From NCBI RefSeq assembly GCF_001905905.1, contig NZ_LIVT01000005.1, positions 186,001-250,000 of the forward strand: a stretch of DNA of 64,000 bases, given 5' to 3'. Made by a program: the position numbers and the translations under genes. Below are positions 17,457 to 26,963 of this stretch, piece by piece; the first letter of the stretch is position 1, and every line of letters begins with the position of its first letter. The notes under the pieces were generated by a model that made no database searches, was not told the origin of the DNA, and was given only the letters and a program-made list of their open reading frames with translations. This DNA is from Streptomyces sp. CB02366. GTDB taxonomy: Bacteria; Actinomycetota; Actinomycetes; Streptomycetales; Streptomycetaceae.

Positions 17457-18002
17457 ATGGACGAGAAGGACACACCGCGGGTGGGCGCCGCCGTCCGCCG
17501 ACGACGCAGGACCCTGGGCCTCACCCTGGCCGCGGTCGCCGAGCGCAGCGGCCTCTCCGTGCCCTTCCTCAGCCAGATCGAGAACGAGCGCGCCCGTCCC
17601 AGCGCCCGTTCCCTCGACCGGGTCGCCCAAGCGCTGGAGACCACCACCGGCCGGCTGCACGCCGCCGCCGACTCGGCGCGCGCCGTGGACGTGGTCCGGG
17701 CCGGGGAGGGCGAGGGCGTCCGCCGCCTGGTGCGCGGCCGGCACCAGCTCAGCGCCCTGGAGTTCAACGGCGAATCGGATCTCGGGCGCGAGTTCCAGCA
17801 CCGCAACGACGAGCTGATGTACGTCGTCGAGGGCGCCGTCGACATCGAGGCCGAAGGCCGGGTGCACCGCCTGGAGCACGGCGACAGCCTGTTCCTCTCC
17901 GGCGGGGTCCGCCACCGCTGGCGCGCCACCGTGCCCGGCACCCGGCTCCTGGTCGTCTCGGTGGCCGAACACATCGACGCCACGTTCGACTCCCGCCGCT
18001 GA
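17457..18002 (+). CDS. XRE-type regulator with C-terminal cupin
   Basis: The N-terminal helix-turn-helix (about residues 10-65, with LTLAAVAERSGLSVPFLSQIENERARPS) is followed by a cupin barrel (about 105-175, with ELMYVVEGAVDIEAEGR and HGDSLFLSGGVRHRW). Such proteins sense a small molecule in the cupin and repress or activate nearby genes. ATG 17457 has GGAGGGAG at a good distance. It follows the betaine transporter behind a terminator, so control of that transporter is plausible but not shown. Confidence 0.88.
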   Translation: MDEKDTPRVGAAVRRRRRTLGLTLAAVAERSGLSVPFLSQIENERARPSARSLDRVAQALETTTGRLHAAADSARAVDVVRAGEGEGVRRLVRGRHQLSALEFNGESDLGREFQHRNDELMYVVEGAVDIEAEGRVHRLEHGDSLFLSGGVRHRWRATVPGTRLLVVSVAEHIDATFDSRR

Positions 18003-18094
18003 GCCGCCCGGACCGGGCCGCCGCCCCGGACCGTACGGCGACGGGCCCGAGGCGTTTCCCGCCCTGCCCGCCGCACTCCTCGACGGGCGACCGC

Positions 18095-19300
18095 TCACGT
18101 GGTGCGGGCCGTCGCCGGCCGGGGCGGCGCGGGCGCCGCCGTCAGCGCGCCGCTGACCACCCCGCCGGCCGTCCGCGCCCCGGCCGCCGCCCACGCCGCG
18201 ACCAGGAACACGTACAGCGCCACCGAGAGCCATGTCAGCGCATCCGAGCCGGTGTGCCGGGCCAGGCCGGCCGCCCCCGTCACACACGTGCCGACGGGGA
18301 AGGTGAACGCCCACCACGTCATCGCGAACCCCATCCCGTTCCGCGCGGCCCGCACCACCATCGCCGCCGCCAGGGCGAGCCACAGCAGGGCGAACCCCGT
18401 CACGGGCACCCCGTACAGCACGGCGAACGCGGCGAAAGCGGAGGCGTACGGCTCCCCGACCGCCCCCGGGGCGACGTCGGCCAGCTGGTTCACGGCGGTC
18501 GTCGACTGCCCGAGGGGCCCCAGCACCAGGAACAGCGTCGGCGTCAGCGCCAGCGGCAGCGGCCCCCGGTGGACCAGCCGGGAGAACACCAGGGGCAGCA
18601 CCACCAGCGTCGCCAGCAGCGACAGGCCGAACATCGCGTAGCAGGCCAGCAGCAGCGTCTGGCGCCCCTGCCCGGGGGAGAGGTGCGGCACCAGCAGCGC
18701 GCCCTGCGAGGCCGACACCATCGGGGCGACCAGCGGCAGCAGCCAGACCGGCGAGGCGGTCCCGGGCGCCGGGCGGTGGTGCACGACCATCAGGTACGGC
18801 ACCACGACCGCCGCCGCGAGCCCCACCGCCGTACCCGCGACGAACAGCACCACGTCCACCGCGAGCGCCGCCCGTGCGCCCACCACGTCCGCACCGACCG
18901 TCAAGGTGGCCCCGCCGACCGCCATCAGCGCCATCGACAGGCAGCCGTAGAACGGCGCGACGGCCGGGTCCAGCAGATGGGCGCGGGCCTGGTCCCGGTG
19001 GCAGAGCCAGTGGCCGGCCCGGGCGGCGAGGACGGAAAGGAGCATGAGGGCCGAGAGCGCCCACACCGGGACACAGGCCGCGCGCAGCCCGGGGACGTCC
19101 ACGGCGAGCCCCGCCCCGGCGGACGCGACGATCGCCGTGCCCATGACGCTCGCGTACCAGTTCGGACCGATGTGCCGCAGGGAAGGGAACCGCGCCGGGC
19201 CGCCGGGAGCCTGGGCCGGAGGGGGCGCCGCCGGGGAAGTCTCCGCCGGGCGGGGGAGCGGGGGCGGGGCGGCGGTGCGGGTCTGCGGAAGAACGGACAT
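18095..19300 (-). CDS. TDT-family transporter (TehA/malate/sulfite type)
   Basis: This is a ten-segment membrane protein of the tellurite-resistance/dicarboxylate transporter family, beginning after a proline-rich cytoplasmic N-terminus with SLRHIGPNWYASVMGTAIVA. The pattern GMGFAMTWWAFTFPVGTC near the C-terminus is typical. Members export tellurite, sulfite or C4-dicarboxylates; the substrate cannot be decided here. It is divergent from a LysR gene across 70 bases, with a palindrome between them, which suggests that this regulator controls it. Confidence 0.88.
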   Translation of the reverse strand: MSVLPQTRTAAPPPLPRPAETSPAAPPPAQAPGGPARFPSLRHIGPNWYASVMGTAIVASAGAGLAVDVPGLRAACVPVWALSALMLLSVLAARAGHWLCHRDQARAHLLDPAVAPFYGCLSMALMAVGGATLTVGADVVGARAALAVDVVLFVAGTAVGLAAAVVVPYLMVVHHRPAPGTASPVWLLPLVAPMVSASQGALLVPHLSPGQGRQTLLLACYAMFGLSLLATLVVLPLVFSRLVHRGPLPLALTPTLFLVLGPLGQSTTAVNQLADVAPGAVGEPYASAFAAFAVLYGVPVTGFALLWLALAAAMVVRAARNGMGFAMTWWAFTFPVGTCVTGAAGLARHTGSDALTWLSVALYVFLVAAWAAAGARTAGGVVSGALTAAPAPPRPATARTT

Positions 19301-19348
19301 GCCGCGAGTCTTCGCCCGGGGCCTCCGGCCCGCCAGGGGCCCCGTCCC

Positions 19349-19360
19349 TATGAGGTCATA
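19349..19360. promoter_or_regulatory. Palindrome between divergent LysR and transporter genes
   Basis: TATGAGGTCATA has 5-bp perfect arms around GG and lies 10 bases before the LysR start and 48 bases before the transporter start. Its place is right for a LysR operator that overlaps its own promoter. Confidence 0.5.
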
Positions 19361-19370
19361 AGCTGGATCG

Positions 19371-20306
19371 ATGACCGGCGACGACCCCGACGTACCCCGC
19401 ACCCCCCTCGCCCACCGCGTCCCCGATCTGGGAGCGCTGGAACTGCTCCTCGCCGTCGCCCGGCACGGCAGTCTCGGGCGGGCCGCCCGGGACGTCGGCA
19501 TCACCCAGCCCGCCGCCTCCAGCCGCGTCCGGTCGATGGAGCGGCAGCTCGGCGTCGCCCTGCTGGACCGCTCCCCGCGCGGCTCCCGCCTCACGGAAGC
19601 GGGCGCGCTCGTCACCGACTGGGCGCGCAGGGTCGTGGAGGCGGCGGAGGCGTTCGACGCGGGCGCCCAGGCGCTGCGCGACCGCCGCGACTCCCGGCTG
19701 CGGGTCGCCGCCAGCATGACGATCGCCGAATACCTGCTGCCGGGCTGGCTGATCGCCCTGCGCGGGGAGCGCCCCGGCACCGCCGTCTCGCTCCTGGCCG
19801 GCAACTCCTCCGCCGTCGCCCGCCGCCTGGTCACCGGCGAGGCCGACCTCGGTTTCGTCGAGGGCCTGTCGATACCGGAGGGCCTGGACGGCACGGTCAT
19901 CGCCCACGACCGCCTCGTGGTCGTGGTCGCCCCCGGCCACCCGTGGGCCCGCCGCCGCACCCCGCTGCTCCCCGCCGAACTCGCCGCCACCCCGCTGATC
20001 CTGCGCGAACACGGCTCCGGCACCCGCCAGGTCCTGGACGCCGCGCTCGCCGTGCACGGCGGACTGGCCCGGCCGCTGCTGGAGCTCTCCTCCACCACGG
20101 CGGTCAAAGGGGCGGCGGAGAGCGGCGCCGGCCCCTGCGTCCTGAGCGAACTGGCCCTGGGCGAGGAACTGTCGGCCCGCCGCCTCGTCAAGGTCCCGAT
20201 CGCGGGCGTACGGCTGCGCCGCCAGCTGCGCGCCGTCTGGCCCGGGGGCCACCGCCCCACCGGCCCCGCCCGCGACCTGCTGTCCCTGACCGCCCGCGAC
20301 GCCTGA
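19371..20306 (+). CDS. LysR-family transcriptional regulator
   Basis: The N-terminal winged helix-turn-helix is clear (LELLLAVARHGSLGRAARDVGITQPAASSRVRSME, about residues 22-56), followed by a LysR substrate-binding domain that reaches the C-terminus. The 311 residues are normal for the family. It is divergent from the TDT transporter, the standard arrangement for a LysR protein and its target, and probably also controls itself. Confidence 0.92.
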   Translation: MTGDDPDVPRTPLAHRVPDLGALELLLAVARHGSLGRAARDVGITQPAASSRVRSMERQLGVALLDRSPRGSRLTEAGALVTDWARRVVEAAEAFDAGAQALRDRRDSRLRVAASMTIAEYLLPGWLIALRGERPGTAVSLLAGNSSAVARRLVTGEADLGFVEGLSIPEGLDGTVIAHDRLVVVVAPGHPWARRRTPLLPAELAATPLILREHGSGTRQVLDAALAVHGGLARPLLELSSTTAVKGAAESGAGPCVLSELALGEELSARRLVKVPIAGVRLRRQLRAVWPGGHRPTGPARDLLSLTARDA

Positions 20307-20423
20307 GGACGCGGGGCCTTTCGCCGTGACGCCCGAGTAAGCGGGATCCCCGAACCAGGCCGGACCCACCGGACCTCGCTGGACCCGGCCGGGCGTGCGG
20401 GAGCCGGACTCTAAGGTGGACGC

Positions 20424-21377
20424 ATGAGTCACGCGACGCCGCCCGGCTGGTACCCGGACACGGGCGTGCCCGGCCTCGAACGCTGGTGGGACGGCACGGC
20501 CTGGACCGCGCACACCCGCCCGCCCGCCGCCGCCCACGCCGCACCGCCGCACCCGCCCGCACCCGCGGCGGAGTTCGGCCCCCCGACGCCTTCGTCCCCG
20601 CGCGGCCCCCACGGCGGCCCGGGGGGCGGCGACCGGACCAGGACCCTGGCGATCGCGCTCTCCGGGACGCTGGTCCTGGGCGCGGCCGTCACCGGGGCGA
20701 TCCTGCTGGGCCGCGACGACGGCGGTACGACGGCGGCCCCGACGACGACGGCTCCGACGACGACCGCCCCCACGGCCACCGCCGCGCCCACCGGGGGGCC
20801 CGGCCCGGACGCGGACCCCTCCGTCCTCGTCGACCAGCTCAACGGGATCACCCTGCCGGTCCCCGAGGGCTGGGAGAAGCCGGAGAACAGCTTCCAGGAC
20901 GTCCCCACCATCCGCACCGAGCAGTCCTACGACTGCCCCGGCGGCTCGTCGTTCTGCTACCACGGCACGGTCACCACCCACACCGCCCGGAGCACCGGGA
21001 CCGCCCCCGAGGCGCTGGCCGAGGCGGACATCGCCACCGCGGCGGACCAGGCCTACGAGGAGGACGGCCTCGGCCGCCGCCTCCACGGCGGCATCCGGTC
21101 CCACAAGGTGCTCGAAGCCCGGGAAGCGACCGTGGCGGGCCGCACCGGCTACCTGGTGCGCTGGCAGGTCACCACCGGCAAGGGGCCCGGCGGTTACGTG
21201 CAGTCCCTCGCCTTCCCCTCCTCGGTGGGCTCAGAGACCCCGGTGATCGTCCGGTTCGCCTTCGACGCGGGCGTCGCCGACCTGCCGCTCTCCCTGATGG
21301 ACACGATCACCCGGGGCATCCGACCGGTCGGGGACAGCGCGACGAACGGGGGCGTGGGCGCGTCCGTCGGCCCCTGA
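20424..21377 (+). CDS. DUF2510 membrane-anchored protein
   Basis: The N-terminus has a DUF2510 motif (PPGWYPDTGVPGLERWWDGTAWT), followed by a proline-rich linker, one transmembrane segment (about residues 75-97), a Thr/Ala-rich spacer and an outer domain of about 190 residues. I do not recognise the outer domain. DUF2510 proteins are common in actinobacteria and their function is unknown. It stands alone, convergent with the next gene. Confidence 0.85.
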   Translation: MSHATPPGWYPDTGVPGLERWWDGTAWTAHTRPPAAAHAAPPHPPAPAAEFGPPTPSSPRGPHGGPGGGDRTRTLAIALSGTLVLGAAVTGAILLGRDDGGTTAAPTTTAPTTTAPTATAAPTGGPGPDADPSVLVDQLNGITLPVPEGWEKPENSFQDVPTIRTEQSYDCPGGSSFCYHGTVTTHTARSTGTAPEALAEADIATAADQAYEEDGLGRRLHGGIRSHKVLEAREATVAGRTGYLVRWQVTTGKGPGGYVQSLAFPSSVGSETPVIVRFAFDAGVADLPLSLMDTITRGIRPVGDSATNGGVGASVGP

Positions 21378-21413
21378 GCGGGCGGCTCCGGAGCGTCCCC
21401 GCGGGGCCCGGGG

Positions 21414-22616
21414 TCAGAGGAAGGTTCGCCCCTCGCCCCGGTACGTCGGAACGGTCGCCGTGATCCGGTCGCCCGCGATCAGCTGGAGCGCGTCGAAGCG
21501 CTCGCACAGCTCCCCGGCCTTGGCGTGCCGGAACCAGACCTTGTCACCGATCAGCAGGTCGTCGGCGGGGGAGCCCAGCAGCGGCGTCTGCACCTCGCCC
21601 GCCCCCTCCTGCGGGTCGTAGCGCAGCCCCTCCGGCAGATACGGCACCGGCGACCGGTCCGCCCCGGCCGCGCCCGAGGCCGGGTAGCCGCCACCGAGCA
21701 CCGTCACCACGCCCACGCCGGGCCGGCGCACCACGGGCTGGGCGAACAGGGCCGCGGGGCGGCCGGTGAACGACGTGTAGTCGTCGAACAGCCGGGGCAC
21801 GTACAGCCCCGAACCGGCGGCGATCTCCGTGACCGCCTCCTCGGCCGCCGTGTGCTGCACGCTGCCCGTACCGCCGCCGTTGACGAACTCCAGGTCCGGC
21901 ACGACCGCCCGGACCGCCCGCACCACCTCGGCCCGGCGCGCGGCCAGCTCCTTACGGGCCGCCGCCTGCATCAACCGGATCGCCCGGGACCGCAGCGGAC
22001 GCCCGGCCACGGCATCCCCCACCCCGGCGACGTGCCCCTCGTACGCCATCAGGCCCACCAGCCGGAAGCCCGGCCGCCGGGCCACCGAGCGGGCCAGCTC
22101 CGCGAGGTGCGCGGGGGAGCGCAGGGGGGAGCGCAGCGCTCCGATCCGCACCCGGCCGCCCAGCATCCGCAGCGAGGTGTCCAGCTCCAGGCAGACCCGG
22201 ATCTCCTCCTGTCCGCCCGCCCGGGACGCGTCGATCAACTCCAGCTGGGCGGGGTCGTCGACCATCACCGTCACGGCGGCGGCCGGCTTCGGGTCGGAGG
22301 CCAGCTCGGCGAAGGCGGCGCGGTCGGCCGAGGGGTAGGCGAGCAGGACGTCGTCGAACCCGGCCCGCGCCAGCCACAGCGACTCCGCCAGCGTGAACGA
22401 CATGATCCCGGCGAACCCGGGCCGCGCCAGCACCCGCTCCAGCAGGGCCCGGCACCGCACCGACTTGCTCGCGACCCGGATCGGCTTCCCGGCCGCCCGC
22501 CGCACCAGATCGTCGGCGTTGGCGTCGAACGCCTCCAGATCGACGATGGCGATCGGGGCGTCGAGGTGGGCGGTGGCCCGGTTGTAACGGGTCCGGTCAG
22601 CGGCGCGGGCAGTCAT
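21414..22616 (-). CDS. Amino acid deaminase/aldolase (D-threonine aldolase-like)
   Basis: This is a PLP enzyme of fold type III (alanine racemase N-terminal domain, D-threonine aldolase/D-serine dehydratase branch). The PLP lysine lies in PIRVASKSVRC near residue 50, and a C-terminal domain contains FRHAKAGELCERFD, where related enzymes bind a metal ion. The length of 400 residues fits. The likely reaction is retro-aldol cleavage or deamination of a D-beta-hydroxy amino acid; the exact substrate is not readable. No pathway neighbours are visible. Confidence 0.88.
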   Translation of the reverse strand: MTARAADRTRYNRATAHLDAPIAIVDLEAFDANADDLVRRAAGKPIRVASKSVRCRALLERVLARPGFAGIMSFTLAESLWLARAGFDDVLLAYPSADRAAFAELASDPKPAAAVTVMVDDPAQLELIDASRAGGQEEIRVCLELDTSLRMLGGRVRIGALRSPLRSPAHLAELARSVARRPGFRLVGLMAYEGHVAGVGDAVAGRPLRSRAIRLMQAAARKELAARRAEVVRAVRAVVPDLEFVNGGGTGSVQHTAAEEAVTEIAAGSGLYVPRLFDDYTSFTGRPAALFAQPVVRRPGVGVVTVLGGGYPASGAAGADRSPVPYLPEGLRYDPQEGAGEVQTPLLGSPADDLLIGDKVWFRHAKAGELCERFDALQLIAGDRITATVPTYRGEGRTFL

Positions 22617-22805
22617 GGCCGCAGCTTGCCAGAGAGCCGCTACGGCTGGGTAGGGGGACGATCGGGACAGATCCCCCGCCGCGCGGGAGGTCCCCTTCCC
22701 CGCCCCCCGCCCGCAGCCCGTAGAGTGACGTGCACGCGAGCACCAACGGGCCTGTCAGCGGCGGTGATCCGTGGTCGGTACGAGGATGTGTACGCAGGGG
22801 GCCGG

Positions 22806-24044
22806 ATGAGTACCGAAGCGCAGCGCCCCCCTGTGCCGCCCCGTCCGACCACCCCTCCGACTACACCCCCGACACCCCCGCCGTCCCCGGCCCCCGCGAG
22901 CCCCGCCCCGGCCGGGCGGCCCGGCCCCGCGGCGCCCGCGAGCCCGCCCCCCGCCGCCCCTCGGGCCGCGCCGGCGCCCCTCTTCCCCCCGGCCCCCCGG
23001 ACGCCTCCCGCCTCCCGCCAGGCCGCACCGGCGCCCCTCGTCCCACCGGCCGCCCCCCGGACGCCGCCCGCGAGCCCGGCGCACCCCGCCCCGCCCTCCG
23101 CGGGCCCGACGCCCCCCGGCGCGCTTCCCGCCCCGCCGCCCGTCCCGCGGCGCAGACCCCTCGGGGCCGTGGACCTCGCACCCGCCCCGGGAGCCGTTCC
23201 ACCGCCGCCGGGTGGCCACCGGTTCCCGTTCCGACCCGGCCCCCCGGAGACCCCCGCCGAGACCACCACCCGGCTGCGCCCGGTCCGCCCCCGGCAGCGG
23301 TGGCGCACCGCCGCGGCCGCCGCCTGCGTCGTACTGGGCCTCGGGCTGATCGGCGGGGCGGCCACCGGTGCCTGGCTGACCGGCGACTCCTCGGCCGAGG
23401 CCGCCCGGAGCCCCTACGCCGCCGCGCGCACCGCCTGGCACAGCGTTCCCGTCGACACGCTGTTCCCGCCCGCCCTGAAGGGCAGGGGCGCCGGCCCCGG
23501 CGGCACCCACCGCGACTGGACCCGCCTCGCCGTCGCCGCCGACTCCCGCTGCGAGGAGGGGCTCGACCCGCTGCTCCTCACCACCCTCCGGTCCGTGGGC
23601 TGCGAACGGCTGGTGCGCGCCACCTACACCGACGCCACCCGTTCCGCCGTGACCACCGTCGGCCTGGTCTTCACCGAGGCCGACGCCCCCGGCATGCAGG
23701 CCCTGCGCACCCGGTTCACCGAGCAGAAGCTCGGCGCGCGCCGGGACCTCATGCCCCGTACGTACGCCCCCGAGGGCACCCCCGCCGCCTCCTTCGGCCC
23801 CGGACAGCGAGCCAGCTGGACGGTCGCCCCGCTCACCGAGATCCCGGTCGTCGTCTTCGCCGTCTCCGGCTTCGCGGACGGGCGCCCGGTCGCCGAGCCG
23901 CAGCCCGCGGCCGAGGCCATGGCCCCCGACGCCGCGACGGACATCGCGCAGGCCGGACTCGGCCACGAGGCGAAGGGCGTCGCGGACCGGGTGGAACGCG
24001 GACTGCGCAAAGCCGTCGCCGACCTCACGGAGCAGCCCGGATGA
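22806..24044 (+). CDS. Proline-rich single-pass membrane protein
   Basis: The first 160 residues are almost wholly Pro, Ala, Arg and Thr. One transmembrane segment follows (about residues 165-190, AAAACVVLGLGLIGGAATGAWL), then an outer domain of about 215 residues with two or three cysteines (RCEEGL, GCERL). I do not recognise that domain. Its stop overlaps the ATG of the mycosin-like protease by four bases, so the two are produced together and probably act together at the membrane. An in-frame GTG lies 18 bases upstream of the chosen ATG. Confidence 0.82.
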   Translation: MSTEAQRPPVPPRPTTPPTTPPTPPPSPAPASPAPAGRPGPAAPASPPPAAPRAAPAPLFPPAPRTPPASRQAAPAPLVPPAAPRTPPASPAHPAPPSAGPTPPGALPAPPPVPRRRPLGAVDLAPAPGAVPPPPGGHRFPFRPGPPETPAETTTRLRPVRPRQRWRTAAAAACVVLGLGLIGGAATGAWLTGDSSAEAARSPYAAARTAWHSVPVDTLFPPALKGRGAGPGGTHRDWTRLAVAADSRCEEGLDPLLLTTLRSVGCERLVRATYTDATRSAVTTVGLVFTEADAPGMQALRTRFTEQKLGARRDLMPRTYAPEGTPAASFGPGQRASWTVAPLTEIPVVVFAVSGFADGRPVAEPQPAAEAMAPDAATDIAQAGLGHEAKGVADRVERGLRKAVADLTEQPG

Positions 24045-25225
24045 CCCGACGACCCCACCGCGTCCTCGCCGCGGTCTGCGCCGCCGCCGTGCTCGTCCTC
24101 ACCCCCGCCGCGCCCGCCCGCGCCGACGCCATCCGCGACCAGCAGTGGGCCCTGGACGCACTGCACACCGACCGGGCCTGGCAGACCACCCGGGGCCGGG
24201 GCGTCACCGTGGCCGTTCTGGACACCGGGGTGGACGACGCCCACCCCGACCTGGCGGGCCAGGTGCTCCCCGGCAAGGACCTCATCGGCTTCGGCGCGAC
24301 CCGCGGCGACCCCTCCTGGGCCCTGCACGGCACCGCGATGGCCGGCATCATCGCCGGCCGGGGCAGCGGACCGGGGCGCACCGACGGCGTCCTCGGCATC
24401 GCCCCCGAGGCCCGCGTCCTGCCGGTCCGGGTCATCCTGGAATCCAAGGACCCGGACCGCGCCAAAGCCCGCAAGTCCCGGGGCTCCGCCCTCGCCGACG
24501 GCATCCGCTGGGCCGCCGACAACGGCGCCGACGTCATCAACCTCTCCCTCGGCGACGACAGCGAATCCGCCCACCCCGACCCGGGCGAGGACTCGGCCGT
24601 CCAGTACGCGCTCTCCAAGGGCATCCCCGTGGTGGCGTCGGCGGGCAACGGCGGCGAGAAGGGGGACCGGGTCTCCTATCCGGCCGCCTACCCCGGAGTG
24701 ATCGCGGTCGCCGCGGTCGACGAGTACGGCACGCACGCCTCGTTCTCCACCCGTCGCTGGTACGCCACCGTCAGCGCCCCCGGGGTCGACATCGTGGTCG
24801 CCAACCCCGACGGGCACTACTACATCGAGTGGGGCACCTCGGCCGCCGCCGCGTTCGTATCCGGCGCGGTCGCCCTGGTCCGCGCCGCCCACCCCGGGCT
24901 CGGCCCCGCCCAGATCAAGAAGCTGCTGGCCGACACCGCCCGCGACGCCCCCGCCGAAGGCCGTGACGACGCCCGGGGGTACGGCATCGTCGACCCGGCC
25001 GAGGCCATCGAGGCGGGCGCCCGGCTGCGCCCGGGGGACGTGGGCGCCAAGGCGGCCCCGGCGGGGCACCGGGGCCGGTACTTCGGCGAGGGCCCGACCC
25101 CGCCCCGCACCGACGGGGGGGCGGCCGCCTGGGCCGCCCCGCTGGCCGGGGGCCTCGGCGCGGCGCTGCTGGCCGCGGCCGTCGTGCTGTGGCGTGGCCG
25201 CGACACCGCCCCCGGCCGCCGCTGA
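24041..25225 (+). CDS. Mycosin-like S8 serine protease, membrane-anchored
   Basis: This is a subtilisin-family protease with a Sec signal peptide (residues 1-29), the triad Asp61 (VLDTGVDD), His96 (LHGTAMAGI) and Ser267 (GTSAAAAFVSG), and a C-terminal transmembrane anchor ending in positively charged residues. This layout is that of mycosins (MycP) of type VII secretion systems. No Esx, EccC or other type VII genes are nearby; instead it is coupled to the proline-rich protein upstream, a possible partner or substrate. The usual GTSMAAP is GTSAAAA here, with the nucleophile kept. Confidence 0.9.
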   Translation: MTRRPHRVLAAVCAAAVLVLTPAAPARADAIRDQQWALDALHTDRAWQTTRGRGVTVAVLDTGVDDAHPDLAGQVLPGKDLIGFGATRGDPSWALHGTAMAGIIAGRGSGPGRTDGVLGIAPEARVLPVRVILESKDPDRAKARKSRGSALADGIRWAADNGADVINLSLGDDSESAHPDPGEDSAVQYALSKGIPVVASAGNGGEKGDRVSYPAAYPGVIAVAAVDEYGTHASFSTRRWYATVSAPGVDIVVANPDGHYYIEWGTSAAAAFVSGAVALVRAAHPGLGPAQIKKLLADTARDAPAEGRDDARGYGIVDPAEAIEAGARLRPGDVGAKAAPAGHRGRYFGEGPTPPRTDGGAAAWAAPLAGGLGAALLAAAVVLWRGRDTAPGRR

Positions 25226-25347
25226 CCACCCCGCCCGGGCCGGCGGCCTCCCCGCGCGCCCGGCCCGCCCCGTCACCCGTTCGGCGGCCCGGGCCCTCCG
25301 CGAGACCTGCGGACAGGGAGCCGGAGCCCAGGCACTACCCTCGTCCC

Positions 25348-26133
25348 GTGGAGCTCAAGAACATTCCGGATCCCGGTTTCTCCGACGACGACGGCTCGGC
25401 GTCCCCCGCCCTGACCAGCGCCCTGGACGCCTGGTCGCGGGACCGGAGCGCCGTGGGGCCGGTTCTCACCGCCCTGCGGGGCGCCCGGCTCCTGGTCCCC
25501 GTCGTCGCCGTCCTCGGGGAGGTGGAGGAGGGCGGTCACGACGGTCAGGAGGACCGCGAAGCCCATCAGAAGGGCGGCGGTGGGAGACGGGGGAGCGGGC
25601 TGCGGCGGGAGAAGACCAGCGACATGGCCGTGCCCACCCTCCAGGCCGGCGACCGGCGCGCGCTCCCCGCCTTCACCTCGACCGACGCGCTGGCACGGTG
25701 GGACCCCCGGGCGCGCCCCGTCGCGGTGCCGCTGCACCAGGCGCTCCAGGCCGCCGCCCACGAGAAGGCCGACACCCTCGTGCTCGACCTCGCCGGACCC
25801 GTCGCCTTCGAGTTGAGCGGGCAGGCGCTCCTGGCCCTCGCGGAGAACCGCACCAGCATCGACCCGCTCCAGGACCCCGCCGTCGCGGAGGCCGTACGGG
25901 AGATCGTCGCCGCCGACCCCGCCGTCGTCCGCGCCCACTTCGGCCCCGGCAGCGCGGACGGCACCCTCGCGCTCGTCCTCGCCCCGGACGCGGCCCCCGC
26001 CGAGGCGGCCCGCCGCGTCGCCGGGGCGCTGGCGGCCAGCGACGTGCTGCGGGCCCGGCTGGTGAAAGGCCTGGACCTGGCCATCCTCCCGCCCGGCACC
26101 GACACCCCCGGGAAACCGCTCTTCGTCCGCTGA
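25348..26133 (+). CDS. SseB-family protein
   Basis: This matches the enhanced serine sensitivity protein SseB family, with the well-conserved block TSDMAVPTLQAGDRRALPAFTSTDALARWDP and the C-terminal SseB domain. GTG 25348 is the best start, giving VELKNIPDPGFSDDDGSA. Compared with relatives I remember, there is an extra Gly/His/Arg-rich stretch of about 20 residues before LRREKTSDMA (about residues 62-84). The function of SseB is poorly defined. It sits just upstream of the translation gene block, as in other streptomycetes. Confidence 0.85.
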   Translation: MELKNIPDPGFSDDDGSASPALTSALDAWSRDRSAVGPVLTALRGARLLVPVVAVLGEVEEGGHDGQEDREAHQKGGGGRRGSGLRREKTSDMAVPTLQAGDRRALPAFTSTDALARWDPRARPVAVPLHQALQAAAHEKADTLVLDLAGPVAFELSGQALLALAENRTSIDPLQDPAVAEAVREIVAADPAVVRAHFGPGSADGTLALVLAPDAAPAEAARRVAGALAASDVLRARLVKGLDLAILPPGTDTPGKPLFVR

Positions 26134-26232
26134 GGGGAGGCCGGTCCGACGCGCGCCGGCCGCCCCCCGCCGTGAGAATGAACCGGGACATCGGAGAAAT
26201 CCGGCATACCGGCCTACTCGCGAGGTGGTTCC

Positions 26233-26946
26233 ATGCAGAAGCGGATCGTGGCGTCGGAATTCCTCGGCACCCTGCTACTGGTGTTCTTCGCCGTGGGGTC
26301 GGCGGTGGTCGCCGTCGAATACCTCGGCACGGTGGGCATCGCCCTCACCTTCGGCTTCACCCTTCTCGCGCTGGCCTACGCGCTCGGCCCGATCTCCGGC
26401 TGCCACGTCAATCCGGCGGTGACGCTGGGCATGTATATGGCGGGCCGGCTCGACATCCGTGCGGCCGCCGAGCGCTGGGTGGCCCAGTTCCTCGGCGCGG
26501 TCGTCGGCGCGGCCCTGCTGTTCCTGCTGGCGAAGCAGATCCCGGGGCTGGAGACCAGCGGGGAGTTCGGCACCAACGGCTACGAGGACCGGTCGGCCGT
26601 CGGCATCGGCATCGGCGGCGCGTTCCTCGCCGAGGTGGTCCTGACGTTCCTGCTCGTCTACGTGGTCCTGGCGGTGACGCACAAGGTGGCGGTCGTCGGC
26701 TTCGACGGGCTGCCCATCGGCCTGGCGCTCGCCGCGATCCACCTGGTGGGCATCCCGCTGACCGGCACCTCGGTCAACCCGGCGCGCAGCTTCGGCCCGG
26801 CGCTCTTCGCGGGCGGCGCGGCCCTCTCCCAGCTCTGGCTGTTCATCGTCGCGCCCCTGGTCGGCGGAGCGATCGCCGCCTATGCCCACCAGGTCACCCA
26901 CCCCCGCCCCGAGGCCCGGCCCGCAAAGGCCGAGGACGCCGTCTGA
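26233..26946 (+). CDS. aqpZ: MIP-family aquaporin
   Basis: This is a six-segment channel of the major intrinsic protein family. Both half-helix motifs are present: NPAVTLG (about residue 58) and NPARSFGPA (about 180). The arginine after the second NPA and the histidine in AIHLVGIPLTGTS fit a water-selective aquaporin rather than a glycerol channel. The length of 237 residues is normal. It starts at ATG behind GAGG and ends at a very strong hairpin. Confidence 0.93.
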   Translation: MQKRIVASEFLGTLLLVFFAVGSAVVAVEYLGTVGIALTFGFTLLALAYALGPISGCHVNPAVTLGMYMAGRLDIRAAAERWVAQFLGAVVGAALLFLLAKQIPGLETSGEFGTNGYEDRSAVGIGIGGAFLAEVVLTFLLVYVVLAVTHKVAVVGFDGLPIGLALAAIHLVGIPLTGTSVNPARSFGPALFAGGAALSQLWLFIVAPLVGGAIAAYAHQVTHPRPEARPAKAEDAV

Positions 26947-26963
26947 GCGACCGACCCGGCCGA

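Noticed and set aside
25520..25600. Hydrophobic peptide read antisense to the SseB insertion
   Set aside because: The antisense of codons for Glu, Asp and His gives Leu and Val, so a membrane-like stretch arises automatically.
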